In this document: piece after piece, positions 24,791 to 33,827 of the stretch
Numbering within the stretch: position 1 is the first letter of the stretch
Layout: every line of letters starts with the position of its first letter
Assembly: GCA_002067895.1 (NCBI GenBank)
Contig: MVRE01000004.1
Span: 1 to 64,000 of the forward strand
Direction of reading: 5' to 3'
Length of the DNA: 64,000 nucleotides
Source of the DNA: Methanoregula sp. PtaU1.Bin051
GTDB lineage: Archaea; Halobacteriota; Methanomicrobia; Methanomicrobiales; Methanospirillaceae
Notes under the pieces: generated by a model
Seen by the model: only the letters and a program-made list of their open reading frames with translations
Told to the model about the DNA's origin: nothing
Database searches by the model: none
Made by a program: the position numbers and the translations under genes

Positions 24791-26591
24791 ACTCGTATAC
24801 CTCCCCGTCCTCCCCGACTCCCTTCTTTTCGATCAGTACCATGTTTCCTGCCGCTGCTTTCTGGATGATCCGGTTTACCAGCCCCACGACCCTGCGGGTG
24901 TTTAAGGCTTTCCGGAGCTCGATCTCTGTTGCTTTCTTATGGGAACGAAGGAATTCAACAATCTTCTGTTCCTGCTCGTCAAGGTTCAGCTCGTCCCGGA
25001 TCTGCCGGGCTACCGGAACCTCCACCGGTCGAATTTTTACTACCGGCAGATCGATCACCGGCCGATCGGCGATAGCATTATCCTTGCATTCCCGGATCAG
25101 AGTTAGGAAATCCTCCAGCCGGATTGCCTGTGCATGGACGGGGAGGACATCGATCCCCCGCAGGCAGAGCCGCTTGCAGGTCACGTAATCGGATTCCTCA
25201 AGCGCGTGGCGTGCAGCGATTAAAAGTGCGATCGCGAGCAGCTCGAGACCCTCGGTATTCAGGCTCGTCCTGCGCTCATCGAAGCGCTGGATCAGGTGGT
25301 CCATCAAGCGGCGCATCCGGTGCATGGGGCGGGTGGCGTCCACGACCACCGCTGCGACGCGGTGGAGATCGGAAGACCGTTTCACGTTGTTGAGAATGTA
25401 AATCATCACCTTCTCGCACTCACGGTCATCCCCCGTTGCTGCAAGGAACCTCGCATATTCGAGGCCGCCGGTAAGGTAATCTGCGCGGTATGCACGGTAA
25501 TACCATGATCTGGCCTCGGATGTGTTCTTCGTATCCTCATAGAACCGCGCCGTCTCGAGAAGGCTTGCAATATTGATATCCTTTGATACAACAGCAAGAA
25601 AACGGCTCAATGCTTCAGGGGCGGGGAGCGTTGTTACAAGGAACCTGCGATAGCTGCCAATAATCCGGCCGAGCAGTTCCAGGTCGTTCTTTGCCTTCAG
25701 TTCACCGGCGATGAGCTTCTCGTAACCTTCAAGGGCGGCCTTGTGCTCCCCGGCTGCAGCCTTAAGATCGCACGCAAGGAGCCGGTATAGGGGAGTATCA
25801 GAATGCGCAAGGAGCAGCGTGCAGGTATCAAGTGCCCTGCGGTGCTCACCGGTAGCCGAGAGGAGCAGGATATAGTCGGCAAGAATCTCGCTGTCAGAAA
25901 CGGTTTTCGTATAGTCGGCATAGGCATCGAGTGATGCAGGAGTGTCGTACCGCGCGAGGGCGGAAAGGTACTTCTTCAGGAGGATGGAATCGCCGGACTG
26001 GCGGTATGCCTCCAGTGCGGCGGCAGCAGCTTTCCTGTATTCTGCAGCGAGGAAAAGAGCGTCGAGGTACTCGTGGCTCAGTACCTGTTCGCCTAAGAGG
26101 TTCTTGTGAGCGGCAAGCGCCTCCGATGAATCCCCGATCCCGATCAGTGCTTTAACGAGGTTTCTTGCATCCGCCTCCCGTTTTCCGAGGCTGACGAGGC
26201 GCTTTAGAACCGGCAGTGCGCCGCGGTAATCGGAACGGGAGAGAAGGTAATCCGCATAGCTACGGAGCGCTTCCATGTTCATCGGATCAAGGTGGATGGC
26301 GGCAGCATATTCAGCGATTGCCTTATCATCGCCTTTTGCCTCAAGTACTTTTCCAAGGTAACTGTGGACATAGCTGGAATCCGGCATCATCTCCTTAAGA
26401 TCGCGGAAATGGACTTCTGCGTCCTCCAGCCTGCCGGTATTGAAAAGGTTGGTTGCAAGGAGTACTTCGATTGCCTGGTCCCGTTCCGAACCGAGAACTT
26501 CGAGGCAGAGCCGGAGTGACTCCTGGTACCTCCCCTCTTCAAAGAGCCGGAACGCTCTCTTTTTCTGTTCTTCACGAGATGGTGCGATCAA
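24777..26591 (-). CDS. TPR-repeat protein with C-terminal winged helix
   Basis: 604-aa cytoplasmic protein made mostly of TPR/helical hairpins (FEEGRYQESLRLCLEVL, LGKVLEAKGDDKAIAEYAAA, and so on to about residue 420). A further helical region leads to a C-terminal winged-helix domain (about 535-600) with EQKIVEFLRSHKKATEIELR and VNRIIQKAAAGNMVLIEKKG. The start appears to be TTG at 26591. It forms a TTGA overlap with the stop of a small upstream frame, and GAGG is found about 10 nt before it. Its 3' end overlaps the BrxD-like ATPase gene. TPR plus DNA-binding-like domain plus ATPase suggests a regulatory or scaffold subunit of one complex. Confidence 0.8.
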   Translation of the reverse strand: MIAPSREEQKKRAFRLFEEGRYQESLRLCLEVLGSERDQAIEVLLATNLFNTGRLEDAEVHFRDLKEMMPDSSYVHSYLGKVLEAKGDDKAIAEYAAAIHLDPMNMEALRSYADYLLSRSDYRGALPVLKRLVSLGKREADARNLVKALIGIGDSSEALAAHKNLLGEQVLSHEYLDALFLAAEYRKAAAAALEAYRQSGDSILLKKYLSALARYDTPASLDAYADYTKTVSDSEILADYILLLSATGEHRRALDTCTLLLAHSDTPLYRLLACDLKAAAGEHKAALEGYEKLIAGELKAKNDLELLGRIIGSYRRFLVTTLPAPEALSRFLAVVSKDINIASLLETARFYEDTKNTSEARSWYYRAYRADYLTGGLEYARFLAATGDDRECEKVMIYILNNVKRSSDLHRVAAVVVDATRPMHRMRRLMDHLIQRFDERRTSLNTEGLELLAIALLIAARHALEESDYVTCKRLCLRGIDVLPVHAQAIRLEDFLTLIRECKDNAIADRPVIDLPVVKIRPVEVPVARQIRDELNLDEQEQKIVEFLRSHKKATEIELRKALNTRRVVGLVNRIIQKAAAGNMVLIEKKGVGEDGEVYEYAGN

Positions 26592-26785
26592 GGCTCCACT
26601 TCCTCAACCCTGATATCTGCAAAAGGCGGCGGACGTCTGTATTCTGTATAATACAATCCTCCAGTAACGTTTGCATCCGACTGGTTATAGGCTTGCCTCT
26701 CATCACGGGACCGTCTTTTCGTGCCATTCTTCTCTCTGACGGAAAAGAATGAGGTGCCCTGCGGGAGCACGCTCAACCGGTTCAC
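26588..26785 (-). CDS. Possible 65-aa small protein
   Basis: A GTG-started frame with basic N-terminal half (SVREKNGTKRRSRDERQAY) and acidic C-terminus (RVEEVEP). It fits tightly between pfpI (16 nt after its stop) and the TPR gene, whose TTG it overlaps as TTGA. This arrangement favours a real, translationally coupled gene. The lack of a good ribosome-binding site and of any recognised family argues against it. If not translated, it is simply the leader of the TPR gene. Confidence 0.35.
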   Translation of the reverse strand: MNRLSVLPQGTSFFSVREKNGTKRRSRDERQAYNQSDANVTGGLYYTEYRRPPPFADIRVEEVEP

Positions 26786-26801
26786 GATCCGGAGTGCAGG
26801 T

Positions 26802-27317
26802 TTAATGCTTCAACGCTGCTGCAACAGCTTCGCCAAAAGCCTTCGCTGCAGAAGGGCCGTTTGCCGTGATTATGGATCCTTCCGCAACAACTGGGGCATT
26901 GACGAGAACAGCCCCTCCTTTTCTCATCTCTGCAACTGCATCGGGAGATGCAAACACCGTTGCGTTCTTCCCTTTCAGGATACCTGCCCGTGCAAGCACA
27001 ACCGGCGACAGGCAGATAGCTGCAATCAGCTTCTTTGCTGCTGAAAAGCCGGCAACAAGCCCTGCAAGATCCCTGTTTCCCCAGAGGTAGGCCGGCGAGC
27101 CCGGTCCCCCGACAATAACGAGCCCTTCGTACTTTACGGGATCAGCATCGGAAAATTTGAGCGTGGCCTGTGCTGTTCCTCCCAATGCCCCATGGCAGGT
27201 TTCCGTGCGTGTCGATGCGATATCGTATGCGATCCCATGCCGTTTGAAGACGGAGAGAGGCTCGTCAAGCTCTTCGTCCCTGTAACCTTCCGGTGCAATG
27301 GCGACGAGAAGTGTCAT
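26802..27317 (-). CDS. DJ-1/PfpI-family protein
   Basis: 171-aa member of the DJ-1/PfpI/ThiJ superfamily (class I glutamine amidotransferase-like fold). It shows an N-terminal beta strand (LLVAIAPEGYRDEEL) with the acidic residue that sits near the nucleophile, VIVGGPGSPAYLW, the nucleophile elbow AAICLSPVVLARAGIL with Cys about 104, and a C-terminal GSIITANGPSAAKAFGEAV. Members act as glyoxalases/deglycases, peptidases or chaperones, and the sequence does not say which. It lies 32 nt after orf83 on the same strand and may be the second gene of the transcript that ends with the BrxD-like ATPase. Confidence 0.9.
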   Translation of the reverse strand: MTLLVAIAPEGYRDEELDEPLSVFKRHGIAYDIASTRTETCHGALGGTAQATLKFSDADPVKYEGLVIVGGPGSPAYLWGNRDLAGLVAGFSAAKKLIAAICLSPVVLARAGILKGKNATVFASPDAVAEMRKGGAVLVNAPVVAEGSIITANGPSAAKAFGEAVAAALKH

Positions 27318-27349
27318 GGGGAACCTGTTGGCGGATGACTACAAGAACG

Positions 27350-27601
27350 TTACTGGTGTTCGCCAAGATGACGGGCAAGTGCGGTCTCGGGTTTGTACTT
27401 CCGGGCGATTGCAAGCGCCGTTGCCCGTAGTTCATTGTGGTCCCGGATGCAGCTGGCCGGTGGCGGGGACTTGCGGAGGATTGCAGAGGTGTTCTCCGTT
27501 ATCTGGATCAGTTCGGTCGCAATAACGGCGTTCAGCCAGAGCAGGTCGGCAAGCATCTGATGCGTCTCATTGTTCTCCATACCCGGTATTCTTGTCTCCA
27601 T
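27350..27601 (-). CDS. Small helical protein, 83 aa, unknown function
   Basis: A predicted all-helical protein with HQMLADLLWLNAVIATELIQ, ITENTSAILRKSP, and a charged C-terminal helix ending in ARHLGEHQ. The frame is preceded in the same reading by a long antisense extension through the divergent thioesterase gene. Only the part from the ATG at 27601 (or ATG 27580) has a natural composition, and it lies outside that gene. It starts what looks like a minus-strand operon with pfpI. No family was recognised. Confidence 0.6.
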   Translation of the reverse strand: METRIPGMENNETHQMLADLLWLNAVIATELIQITENTSAILRKSPPPASCIRDHNELRATALAIARKYKPETALARHLGEHQ

Positions 27602-27645
27602 AACTAATAAAGGATAAAACAGCACGGGAACGGCAACGTTCATTG

Positions 27646-27659
27646 TCCGGCATGCCGGA
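27646..27659. promoter_or_regulatory. Perfect 14-bp palindrome in a divergent promoter region
   Basis: TCCGGCATGCCGGA is self-complementary over all 14 positions. It lies in the 70-nt gap between orf83 (minus) and the thioesterase (plus), ending 12 nt before the thioesterase ATG. It could be an operator for a dimeric regulator acting on either gene, or a hairpin in the short leader. Confidence 0.4.
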
Positions 27660-27671
27660 TCACTGGTACAA

Positions 27672-28106
27672 ATGACCACCCACCTTGAAAAGATCCGTAA
27701 GCTGGGGCGGTCTGCCAACCCGTTCTTTTGTCTCATGGGAATCGATATTGTATCCACAGGCGATGGCAGGGCTGCCTTACGCATGGAGATACGCCCGGAC
27801 ATGCTCAACGGCGTCGGCTGGCTGCAGGGGGGCATATTCACTGCGCTTGCCGATGAAGCCATCGCGCTCGCCCTGTACCAGACACTTTCGCCGGATGAAG
27901 GGATTGCGACGATCTCGGAGTCGACCAGTTTCATCAGGGGAGTCCGCGAGGGATCCTTACTCGCGGAGGGGCGTGTTGTACGAAAAGGGCGCCGGGTTGC
28001 CTTTGCTGAAGGTGAGGTATGGGCAGACGGTCCGAAGAGAACGCTGCTTTCAAAAACATCGGCCGCGTTTGCAGTCACGTCAAAGAAGCCGGTGAACGAT
28101 GATTAA
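27672..28106 (+). CDS. PaaI-type hotdog thioesterase
   Basis: 144-aa single hotdog-fold protein that would hydrolyse an acyl- or aryl-CoA thioester. Family landmarks are NPFFCLMGIDIV, the helix motif LNGVGWLQGGIFTALADEAIALAL (the histidine-glycine of the usual HGG is replaced by LQGG, with the acidic residue in DEA retained), and ESTSFIRGVREGSLLAEGRVVRKGRRVAFAEGEV. The altered HGG could affect catalysis or specificity. It stands alone, divergent from orf83 and convergent with a TPR membrane protein. Physiological substrate unknown. Confidence 0.85.
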   Translation: MTTHLEKIRKLGRSANPFFCLMGIDIVSTGDGRAALRMEIRPDMLNGVGWLQGGIFTALADEAIALALYQTLSPDEGIATISESTSFIRGVREGSLLAEGRVVRKGRRVAFAEGEVWADGPKRTLLSKTSAAFAVTSKKPVNDD

Positions 28107-28129
28107 ACGGATTTCCCTGAAATGAAAAA

Positions 28130-28951
28130 TTATTTTTTGGACTTTTCCTTTTCATTCAGTGTTTTTCTCTTCTGAATTATATAATAAACAAAAGCTCCGC
28201 AGATTATCACAGCGGCGATCACGCCAACTACCATCATCATGGTACTGGTATCTGCCTGCTGTTGTGCACGGGCAATTCCTGCAGATGCCTCACTGTTCTC
28301 CGGATCGAAACTGAGAACACGGTTGTATGCTGCGATTGCCGCCGGGTAGTTTCCGATAGTATAGTAAGCATCGCCCATGTCTTTCCAGGTTTTTGCTTTC
28401 TGGAACAGGGAGAGATCATTTGCCTGGGTGTCAAATGCAAACGCCAGCGTGTATGCATCGATTGCACCCTGATAATTCGCGAGTTTCATGAGCGCATCGC
28501 CCTTGTTGATCAGGGCAATGGTATAGCCCGGTGTGATTTTAATTGCAGTATTGTACGAGGCAACTGCCTCATCGTAGCGACCGAGACGGTACAGAACATA
28601 TCCCTTATTGTTCCAGAGCTTGTCAGACTCTTCAAAGGCAAGAGCCTGGTTGATGGTCTCAAGCGCCCCCGTATAGTCCCCAAGCTCGATCTGCACCTTG
28701 CTTTTGTCCACGAGTGCATACTGCCGGACACCGGATGAGACAAACAGCGACGTGTTCATCGCAAGCGCCTGATCGAGAAGTGGAAGCGCGCTCTTATAAT
28801 CGCCGACATTGACATACTGGTCTGCACGGTTATACAAAGCTATAGCAGGGTCTTTTGATTCTGAATCATCGTCACCGGCCATGACGGAAGGTATCATGCT
28901 CAGCATGAATATACCGATGATTATCAGGAAACATAGTGTTCGTGGTTTCAT
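28130..28951 (-). CDS. Extracellular TPR protein with C-terminal membrane anchor
   Basis: 273 aa. A signal peptide or signal anchor (about 6-25, FLIIIGIFMLSMIPSVMAG) is followed by five to six tetratricopeptide repeats (for example NNKGYVLYRLGRYDEAVASY, NKGDALMKLANYQGAIDAY, MGDAYYTIGNYPAAIAAYNR). A membrane helix at about 238-262 is followed by a lysine-rich cytoplasmic tail. The TPR domain is therefore probably outside the cell, as in many surface TPR proteins of Methanomicrobiales, and would hold protein partners at the envelope. It is monocistronic and divergent from pyrG. Confidence 0.82.
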   Translation of the reverse strand: MKPRTLCFLIIIGIFMLSMIPSVMAGDDDSESKDPAIALYNRADQYVNVGDYKSALPLLDQALAMNTSLFVSSGVRQYALVDKSKVQIELGDYTGALETINQALAFEESDKLWNNKGYVLYRLGRYDEAVASYNTAIKITPGYTIALINKGDALMKLANYQGAIDAYTLAFAFDTQANDLSLFQKAKTWKDMGDAYYTIGNYPAAIAAYNRVLSFDPENSEASAGIARAQQQADTSTMMMVVGVIAAVIICGAFVYYIIQKRKTLNEKEKSKK

Positions 28952-29103
28952 AAGATACCTCTGGATACGATTACCTGTATATTTTGGTCTGGCCTGAATA
29001 TTTGGGCTTTCCGGTTGGAATGTTCTGGTATTTTCTTAGCGACGGGAGATGATAACAATAATACGGATTGCCGGCGAATGATACCATGAACGGGGAGACT
29101 TTC

Positions 29104-30684
29104 TTGAAGTACATCATTATTACCGGCGGTGTAATGAGCGGTCTTGGAAAGGGGATCACAGCGGCTTCAGTAGGACGGATCCTGAAAAACAGGGGATACA
29201 ACGTGACCGCAGTCAAGATCGACCCGTATCTGAATATCGACGCAGGGACGATGAACCCGGCGCAGCACGGGGAAGTCTTTGTACTCAAGGACGGGGGGGA
29301 GGTCGATCTCGACCTTGGCAATTATGAGCGTTTCCTTGATATTGAACTTACATCCCCGCACAATATAACGACCGGCAAGGTTTACCGCACGGTTATCGAG
29401 AAAGAGCGCCGTGGTGATTTTCTCGGCGAGACCGTCCAGATCATCCCCCATATCACCGATCAGATCAAAGCGTGCATCCGGCAGGCGGCAGAGGAGGAAT
29501 TCCCGGATGGTATAAAGGCCGATATCTGCCTGGTCGAAGTCGGCGGCACTGTCGGTGACATTGAGAGCATGCCTTTCCTTGAGGCAATCCGACAGATGCG
29601 GGCTGAAGTACCTGAACACGATTACGTACTCATCCACGTGACGCTGATCCCCGAGGATACTATGGGGGATCTCAAGACAAAGCCGACCCAGCACTCGATA
29701 AAGGCGCTGCGGGAGCTCGGGCTTTATGCAGATATCATTGTCGGCAGGAGTGAACGTCCCATCGGAGCCCACACCAAGCGCAAGATATCTGCATTCTGCG
29801 ATCTTCCGGCCAGCTCTGTCATAAGCGCCGCGACAGCACCGGATATCTACGGGGTACCCATGGAGCTCGAAAAAGAGGGACTTGCGGATGTGCTCACTAC
29901 CCGCTTAAATCTCGAGAAACGGGTGCCGGACACTGAATGGTACCGGGTTGTTACGAGGGAATATACGAACCGGGTGACGGTGGGAATTGTCAGCAAGTAT
30001 GGGATCGAGGATGTATACATAAGCATCAAGGAAGCCCTGAAGCACGCGGGGAGGGCTCTCTCCACAGAGGTTAAGATCGCCTGGCTTGACGCCGAACGTT
30101 ACGAGAAATGCCAGCTCAAGGATTATGACGGGATCCTGATTCCCGGGGGATTCGGCAGACGGGGCATCGAGGGCAAGATCGAAGCGATCAGGTTTGCGCG
30201 GGAAAATAAAATTCCCTTCCTGGGGCTCTGTCTAGGGTTCCAGTTATCGGTCATTGAGTATGCAAGAAATGTGCTGGGAGTACCTGATGCGACAAGCGAG
30301 GAGATGGGGGAGGGAACCCATGTCATCGCATTGCTGCCGGAACAGGAGGGGGTCACTGACCTTGGGGGGACGATGCGGCTCGGCGACTACCCGGTGGAGA
30401 TCCGGAACAATACTCTCGCCAAGAAGTTATACGGGCTCACTCAGATTACGGAACGGCACCGCCATCGGTATGAGGTCAACCCGCGGTTTATCCGGAAGCT
30501 CGAAGAGGCCGGGCTTGTCTTTTCAGCCATCAATAAAAACCGGATGGAATGTCTCGAACTGAACAGTCATCCGTTCTTCTTTGCCACCCAGTTCCACCCG
30601 GAGTTCCGGTCACGCCCGACCCGCCCCTCGCCGCCTTATCTCGGCTTTGTCGAGGCGTGCAGGATAAACAAGAGAACGCCTTGA
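29104..30684 (+). CDS. pyrG: CTP synthase
   Basis: 526-aa enzyme converting UTP to CTP with ATP and glutamine. The N-terminal amidoligase domain opens [17 protein letters not shown], with the P-loop-like GLGKG and [11 protein letters not shown]. The C-terminal glutaminase has GFGRRG, the nucleophile Cys in [10 protein letters not shown], and His/Glu in ATQFHPEF. The start is probably TTG at 29104: it has GGGGAG seven bases upstream and gives the usual MKYIxxTGG beginning. An ATG at 29086 would add six residues. guaAB follows 15 nt later on the same strand, making a nucleotide synthesis pair. Confidence 0.96.
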   Translation: MKYIIITGGVMSGLGKGITAASVGRILKNRGYNVTAVKIDPYLNIDAGTMNPAQHGEVFVLKDGGEVDLDLGNYERFLDIELTSPHNITTGKVYRTVIEKERRGDFLGETVQIIPHITDQIKACIRQAAEEEFPDGIKADICLVEVGGTVGDIESMPFLEAIRQMRAEVPEHDYVLIHVTLIPEDTMGDLKTKPTQHSIKALRELGLYADIIVGRSERPIGAHTKRKISAFCDLPASSVISAATAPDIYGVPMELEKEGLADVLTTRLNLEKRVPDTEWYRVVTREYTNRVTVGIVSKYGIEDVYISIKEALKHAGRALSTEVKIAWLDAERYEKCQLKDYDGILIPGGFGRRGIEGKIEAIRFARENKIPFLGLCLGFQLSVIEYARNVLGVPDATSEEMGEGTHVIALLPEQEGVTDLGGTMRLGDYPVEIRNNTLAKKLYGLTQITERHRHRYEVNPRFIRKLEEAGLVFSAINKNRMECLELNSHPFFFATQFHPEFRSRPTRPSPPYLGFVEACRINKRTP

Positions 30685-30699
30685 AGAGAGAGGGATCCT

Positions 30700-31617
30700 A
30701 TGGTTAATACTGAGAAATTCATCAGCAGTGCGATTGCCGAGATTCGTACGATGGCCGGCAACGAGCGGGTGGTCATGGCACTCTCGGGAGGTGTCGACAG
30801 CTCGGTGTGTGCCGCATTAGCTTCCCGTGCGATTGGCGACCGGCTCATCCCGATCTACATTGATACTGGCCTTATGCGGAAAGGTGAGACGGAACGGATC
30901 CGGACAATCTTTGGGGATATCAGTCTCAAGGTCGTCGATGCGGGCGACGAGTTCATCGGGGCGCTTGCAGGTATCACCGATCCTGAGGCGAAACGCAAAG
31001 CCATCGGCGAGAGATTCATCCGGGTCTTCGAACGCGAGGCAAAGATGCTGGGTGCGACCTGCCTGCTCCAGGGGACGATCTACCCGGACCGGATCGAGAG
31101 CGAGGGAGGGATCAAAAGCCACCATAACGTCGGCGGAATGCCCCTGCACATGGAATTTAAAAAGGTCCTCGAGCCAATCCGTGACCTGTACAAGGATGAA
31201 GTCCGGGAAGTTGCGGGAGCTCTTAATCTTCCCAGGGAGATCCAGCACCGGATGCCGTTTCCCGGCCCCGGCCTTGCCGTGCGGGTGCTGGGCGAGGTCA
31301 CAAAGGAGAAGGTCGCGGTCATCCGAGAGGCGAACTGGATCGTTGAGGACGAGCTGGTCGAACAGTACCGCCCGTGGCAGTGCTTCGCTGCACTTTTAGG
31401 ACTCGGCACCGGGGTCAAGGGGGACAACCGTATCCATGGGTGGATCATCGCGATCCGTGCAGTTAATTCCCGGGACGGGATGACGGCCGATCCGCTGGAT
31501 ATCCCGTTCGAACAGCTCCTCCGCATCGGGTCCCGGATTACCTCGGATATCCCGAGCGTCGCCCGGGTCGTGTATGATATAACGCCCAAACCCCCTGCAA
31601 CAATCGAATACGAGTGA
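30700..31617 (+). CDS. guaAB: GMP synthase, ATP pyrophosphatase subunit
   Basis: 305-aa subunit B of the archaeal two-chain GMP synthase, which adenylates XMP and aminates it with ammonia from the separate glutaminase subunit. The PP-loop SGGVDSSV is near residue 31. [22 protein letters not shown] and the C-terminal dimerisation domain with [19 protein letters not shown] and [13 protein letters not shown] are typical. The glutaminase subunit gene is not in the window. It is followed after 4 nt by argD. Confidence 0.95.
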   Translation: MVNTEKFISSAIAEIRTMAGNERVVMALSGGVDSSVCAALASRAIGDRLIPIYIDTGLMRKGETERIRTIFGDISLKVVDAGDEFIGALAGITDPEAKRKAIGERFIRVFEREAKMLGATCLLQGTIYPDRIESEGGIKSHHNVGGMPLHMEFKKVLEPIRDLYKDEVREVAGALNLPREIQHRMPFPGPGLAVRVLGEVTKEKVAVIREANWIVEDELVEQYRPWQCFAALLGLGTGVKGDNRIHGWIIAIRAVNSRDGMTADPLDIPFEQLLRIGSRITSDIPSVARVVYDITPKPPATIEYE

Positions 31618-31621
31618 TCGC

Positions 31622-32791
31622 ATGAAACAAACCGCTCCAATAAAGAAAGAGGAAACGATGAAGGAACAACAGGATTTTCGCATGCTCGATTCCACTTACT
31701 ACATGCCCGCGTTCTCGCGGGAGATGATGCTCGTCCGCGGCCAGGGATCGACGGTATGGGACGCTGATGGCAAGGAATACATCGATTGTGTCGCCGGGAT
31801 CGCCGTCTGCAGTACCGGCCACTGCCACCCGGACGTTGTCACCGCGATCTGCGACCAGGCTCACCGGCTCATCCACTGCTCGAATCTATATTACATCCCG
31901 CACCAGGGGGAACTGGCAAAAAAGCTTGTTGAAATCACCGGCATGCACAAGGCGTTCTTCTCCAACTCCGGTGCCGAGGCAACGGACGGGGCGCTCAAGC
32001 TTGCACGGGTACGGACCGGCAGGAAAAAATTTGTCGCGTTCAAACACGGCTTTCACGGACGGACGGTCGGTTCCCTTGCGGTCACCCACAAACCTGCGAT
32101 CCGCGAACCGTTCGAGCCGCTGGGTATCCCCTGCACATTCGTTGATTATGGGGATCTATCCGGCCTGAAGAAAGTGGTAGACCGCGATACGGCAGGGGTG
32201 ATCGTCGAACCAATCCAGGGCGAGGCCGGGGTGATCATCCCGCCGGATGGTTTCCTCGAAGGGATCCGCGAGGTCTGCGACAAGTCCGGAGTACTCATGA
32301 TCGTCGACGAGGTGCAGACCGGCATGGGACGGACGGGAAAGTGGCTGGCAATCCAGCACACGAAGGCGGTCCCCGACATCGTCACGCTCGCCAAGGGGAT
32401 CGCAAGCGGCTTTCCCATGGGGGCGCTGCTCGCCCGCGAAGGGCTCGAGTTCAATAAAGGGGAGCACGGCAGCACTTTTGCCGGTGGACCGGTTGCCTGT
32501 GCAGCTGCTCTCGCGACAATTACGGTCATTGAGAAGATCCTGCCCGATATAGCCCGGAAAGGGGAACGGTTCAGGAAGGGTCTCTCCCAACACAACCCGC
32601 GTGTCCGCGGGCTGATGATCGGGATTACTGTCGGTGAGAACTGCCCTCAGGTCCAGAAGAAGTGTGCGGAAGAGGGCGTGCTTGTCAACTGCGCTGCGGA
32701 CGGGAACCTCCGCCTCGTGCCGCCGCTTGTCATTACCGATGATGAGATCGATCGCGTTATCCGGGTGATCAATGGAGCACTTGGTCCGTAA
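31622..32791 (+). CDS. argD: Acetylornithine aminotransferase
   Basis: 389-aa class III PLP aminotransferase of arginine synthesis (N-acetylornithine with 2-oxoglutarate). It may also serve in lysine synthesis. Landmarks are GIAVCSTGHCHPDV, SNSGAEATDGALKLAR, GFHGRTVGSLAVT, EPIQGEAGV, VDEVQTGMGRTG, and the PLP lysine in TLAKGIASGFPMGAL. Two starts are possible: ATG 31622, after GAGTGATC, and ATG 31658, preceded by AGAGGA. The longer form adds 12 residues. Its 3' end overlaps hisC by 20 nt. Confidence 0.92.
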   Translation: MKQTAPIKKEETMKEQQDFRMLDSTYYMPAFSREMMLVRGQGSTVWDADGKEYIDCVAGIAVCSTGHCHPDVVTAICDQAHRLIHCSNLYYIPHQGELAKKLVEITGMHKAFFSNSGAEATDGALKLARVRTGRKKFVAFKHGFHGRTVGSLAVTHKPAIREPFEPLGIPCTFVDYGDLSGLKKVVDRDTAGVIVEPIQGEAGVIIPPDGFLEGIREVCDKSGVLMIVDEVQTGMGRTGKWLAIQHTKAVPDIVTLAKGIASGFPMGALLAREGLEFNKGEHGSTFAGGPVACAAALATITVIEKILPDIARKGERFRKGLSQHNPRVRGLMIGITVGENCPQVQKKCAEEGVLVNCAADGNLRLVPPLVITDDEIDRVIRVINGALGP

Positions 32792-33827
32792 CTGTTTCAG
32801 GACCGGCGGGTATGTCTTTGCAAAGAAGGCGGACAATATTGCACGCGGTCACGTGATCTCCCGCATCGCCCGCCTTGCGAGCAACGAGAACCCGGAGCCC
32901 CCCTCCTCTGCCGTGATCGAGAGCGGGAGCAATGCACTGCGTCAGGCGAACAGGTACCCCGATGAACGCGTGGAGATCCTTATCTCGGCACTGAAGAAGC
33001 ACTACGGCGACTATGCGTTTGTAACCGGTGTGGGCATGGATGGGGTGATCGAGACGCTGATCCGGACACTGGTCGACCCCGGTGAGAAAGTCGTAATATC
33101 GACACCCACCTTTTCGTTCTACGCTCTTGCTGCTGCGGCGCAGGGAGCAACGGTTGTTTCCGTTCCGCGCAACACGGATTTCTCGGTCGATCCGCGGACC
33201 ATGGTGGCAGCCGGAAGGGATGCTAAAGTCATGGTTCTCTGCTCCCCCAACAACCCGACAGGTAATGCAACCCCGGTCCACGTAGTTGAGGAGATCCTAA
33301 AAGCAATCAACGGTATATTGTTTCTCGACTGCGCATACGTGGAGTTCTCGGACATCGACTACCTGCCCCTGCTTAAAAAGTACAAGAACCTCGTGATTGG
33401 CAGGACGTTTTCCAAGGTACATTCCCTTGCCGGTCTCCGGATCGGGTACGCGTTCGTGCCGGCATGGTTGCAGCCGTATTACATCCGGGCAGGTACTCCA
33501 TTCACGGTCAACAGTGTTTCAGCAGTCGCCGCGGCAACCGCTTTGGAAGACCGGGATCATGCAGCACGGTACATCGCCCAGGTGCGGCGCTGGCGGAAAC
33601 GGTTTGCCGGAGAAGTGAAATATCCTGTAATGCCTTCGGATGCCAATTTCGTGCTCGTGGATGTTTCACCACGCACCGGTGATGCAATGGTTGCAGATCT
33701 TGCAGAGAGGGGTGTGATTGTCAGGTCATGCCGGAGCTTTTCCGGACTGGATGACCACTATATACGTGTCAGCATCGGCGAAGACTGGGAGAATGAACGG
33801 TTTATATCCATGATCAATTCACTATGA
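32772..33827 (+). CDS. hisC: Histidinol-phosphate aminotransferase
   Basis: 351-aa class I/II PLP aminotransferase that makes histidinol phosphate from imidazole-acetol phosphate. It has RLASNENPEPPS near the N-terminus, RYPDER, VMVLCSPNNPTGN, the PLP lysine in IGRTFSKVHSLAGLRIGYA, and a C-terminal FSGLDDHYIRVSIG. The ATG lies inside the end of argD (20-nt overlap), which suggests coupled expression of the two aminotransferases. The following kinase gene overlaps the hisC stop by 4 nt. Confidence 0.9.
   Translation: MEHLVRNCFRTGGYVFAKKADNIARGHVISRIARLASNENPEPPSSAVIESGSNALRQANRYPDERVEILISALKKHYGDYAFVTGVGMDGVIETLIRTLVDPGEKVVISTPTFSFYALAAAAQGATVVSVPRNTDFSVDPRTMVAAGRDAKVMVLCSPNNPTGNATPVHVVEEILKAINGILFLDCAYVEFSDIDYLPLLKKYKNLVIGRTFSKVHSLAGLRIGYAFVPAWLQPYYIRAGTPFTVNSVSAVAAATALEDRDHAARYIAQVRRWRKRFAGEVKYPVMPSDANFVLVDVSPRTGDAMVADLAERGVIVRSCRSFSGLDDHYIRVSIGEDWENERFISMINSL

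Noticed and set aside
27602-28078. N-terminal extension of orf83 through the thioesterase
   Set aside because: It is antisense to a recognisable hotdog gene and Ser/Pro/Arg-rich. Only the part from 27601 looks coding.
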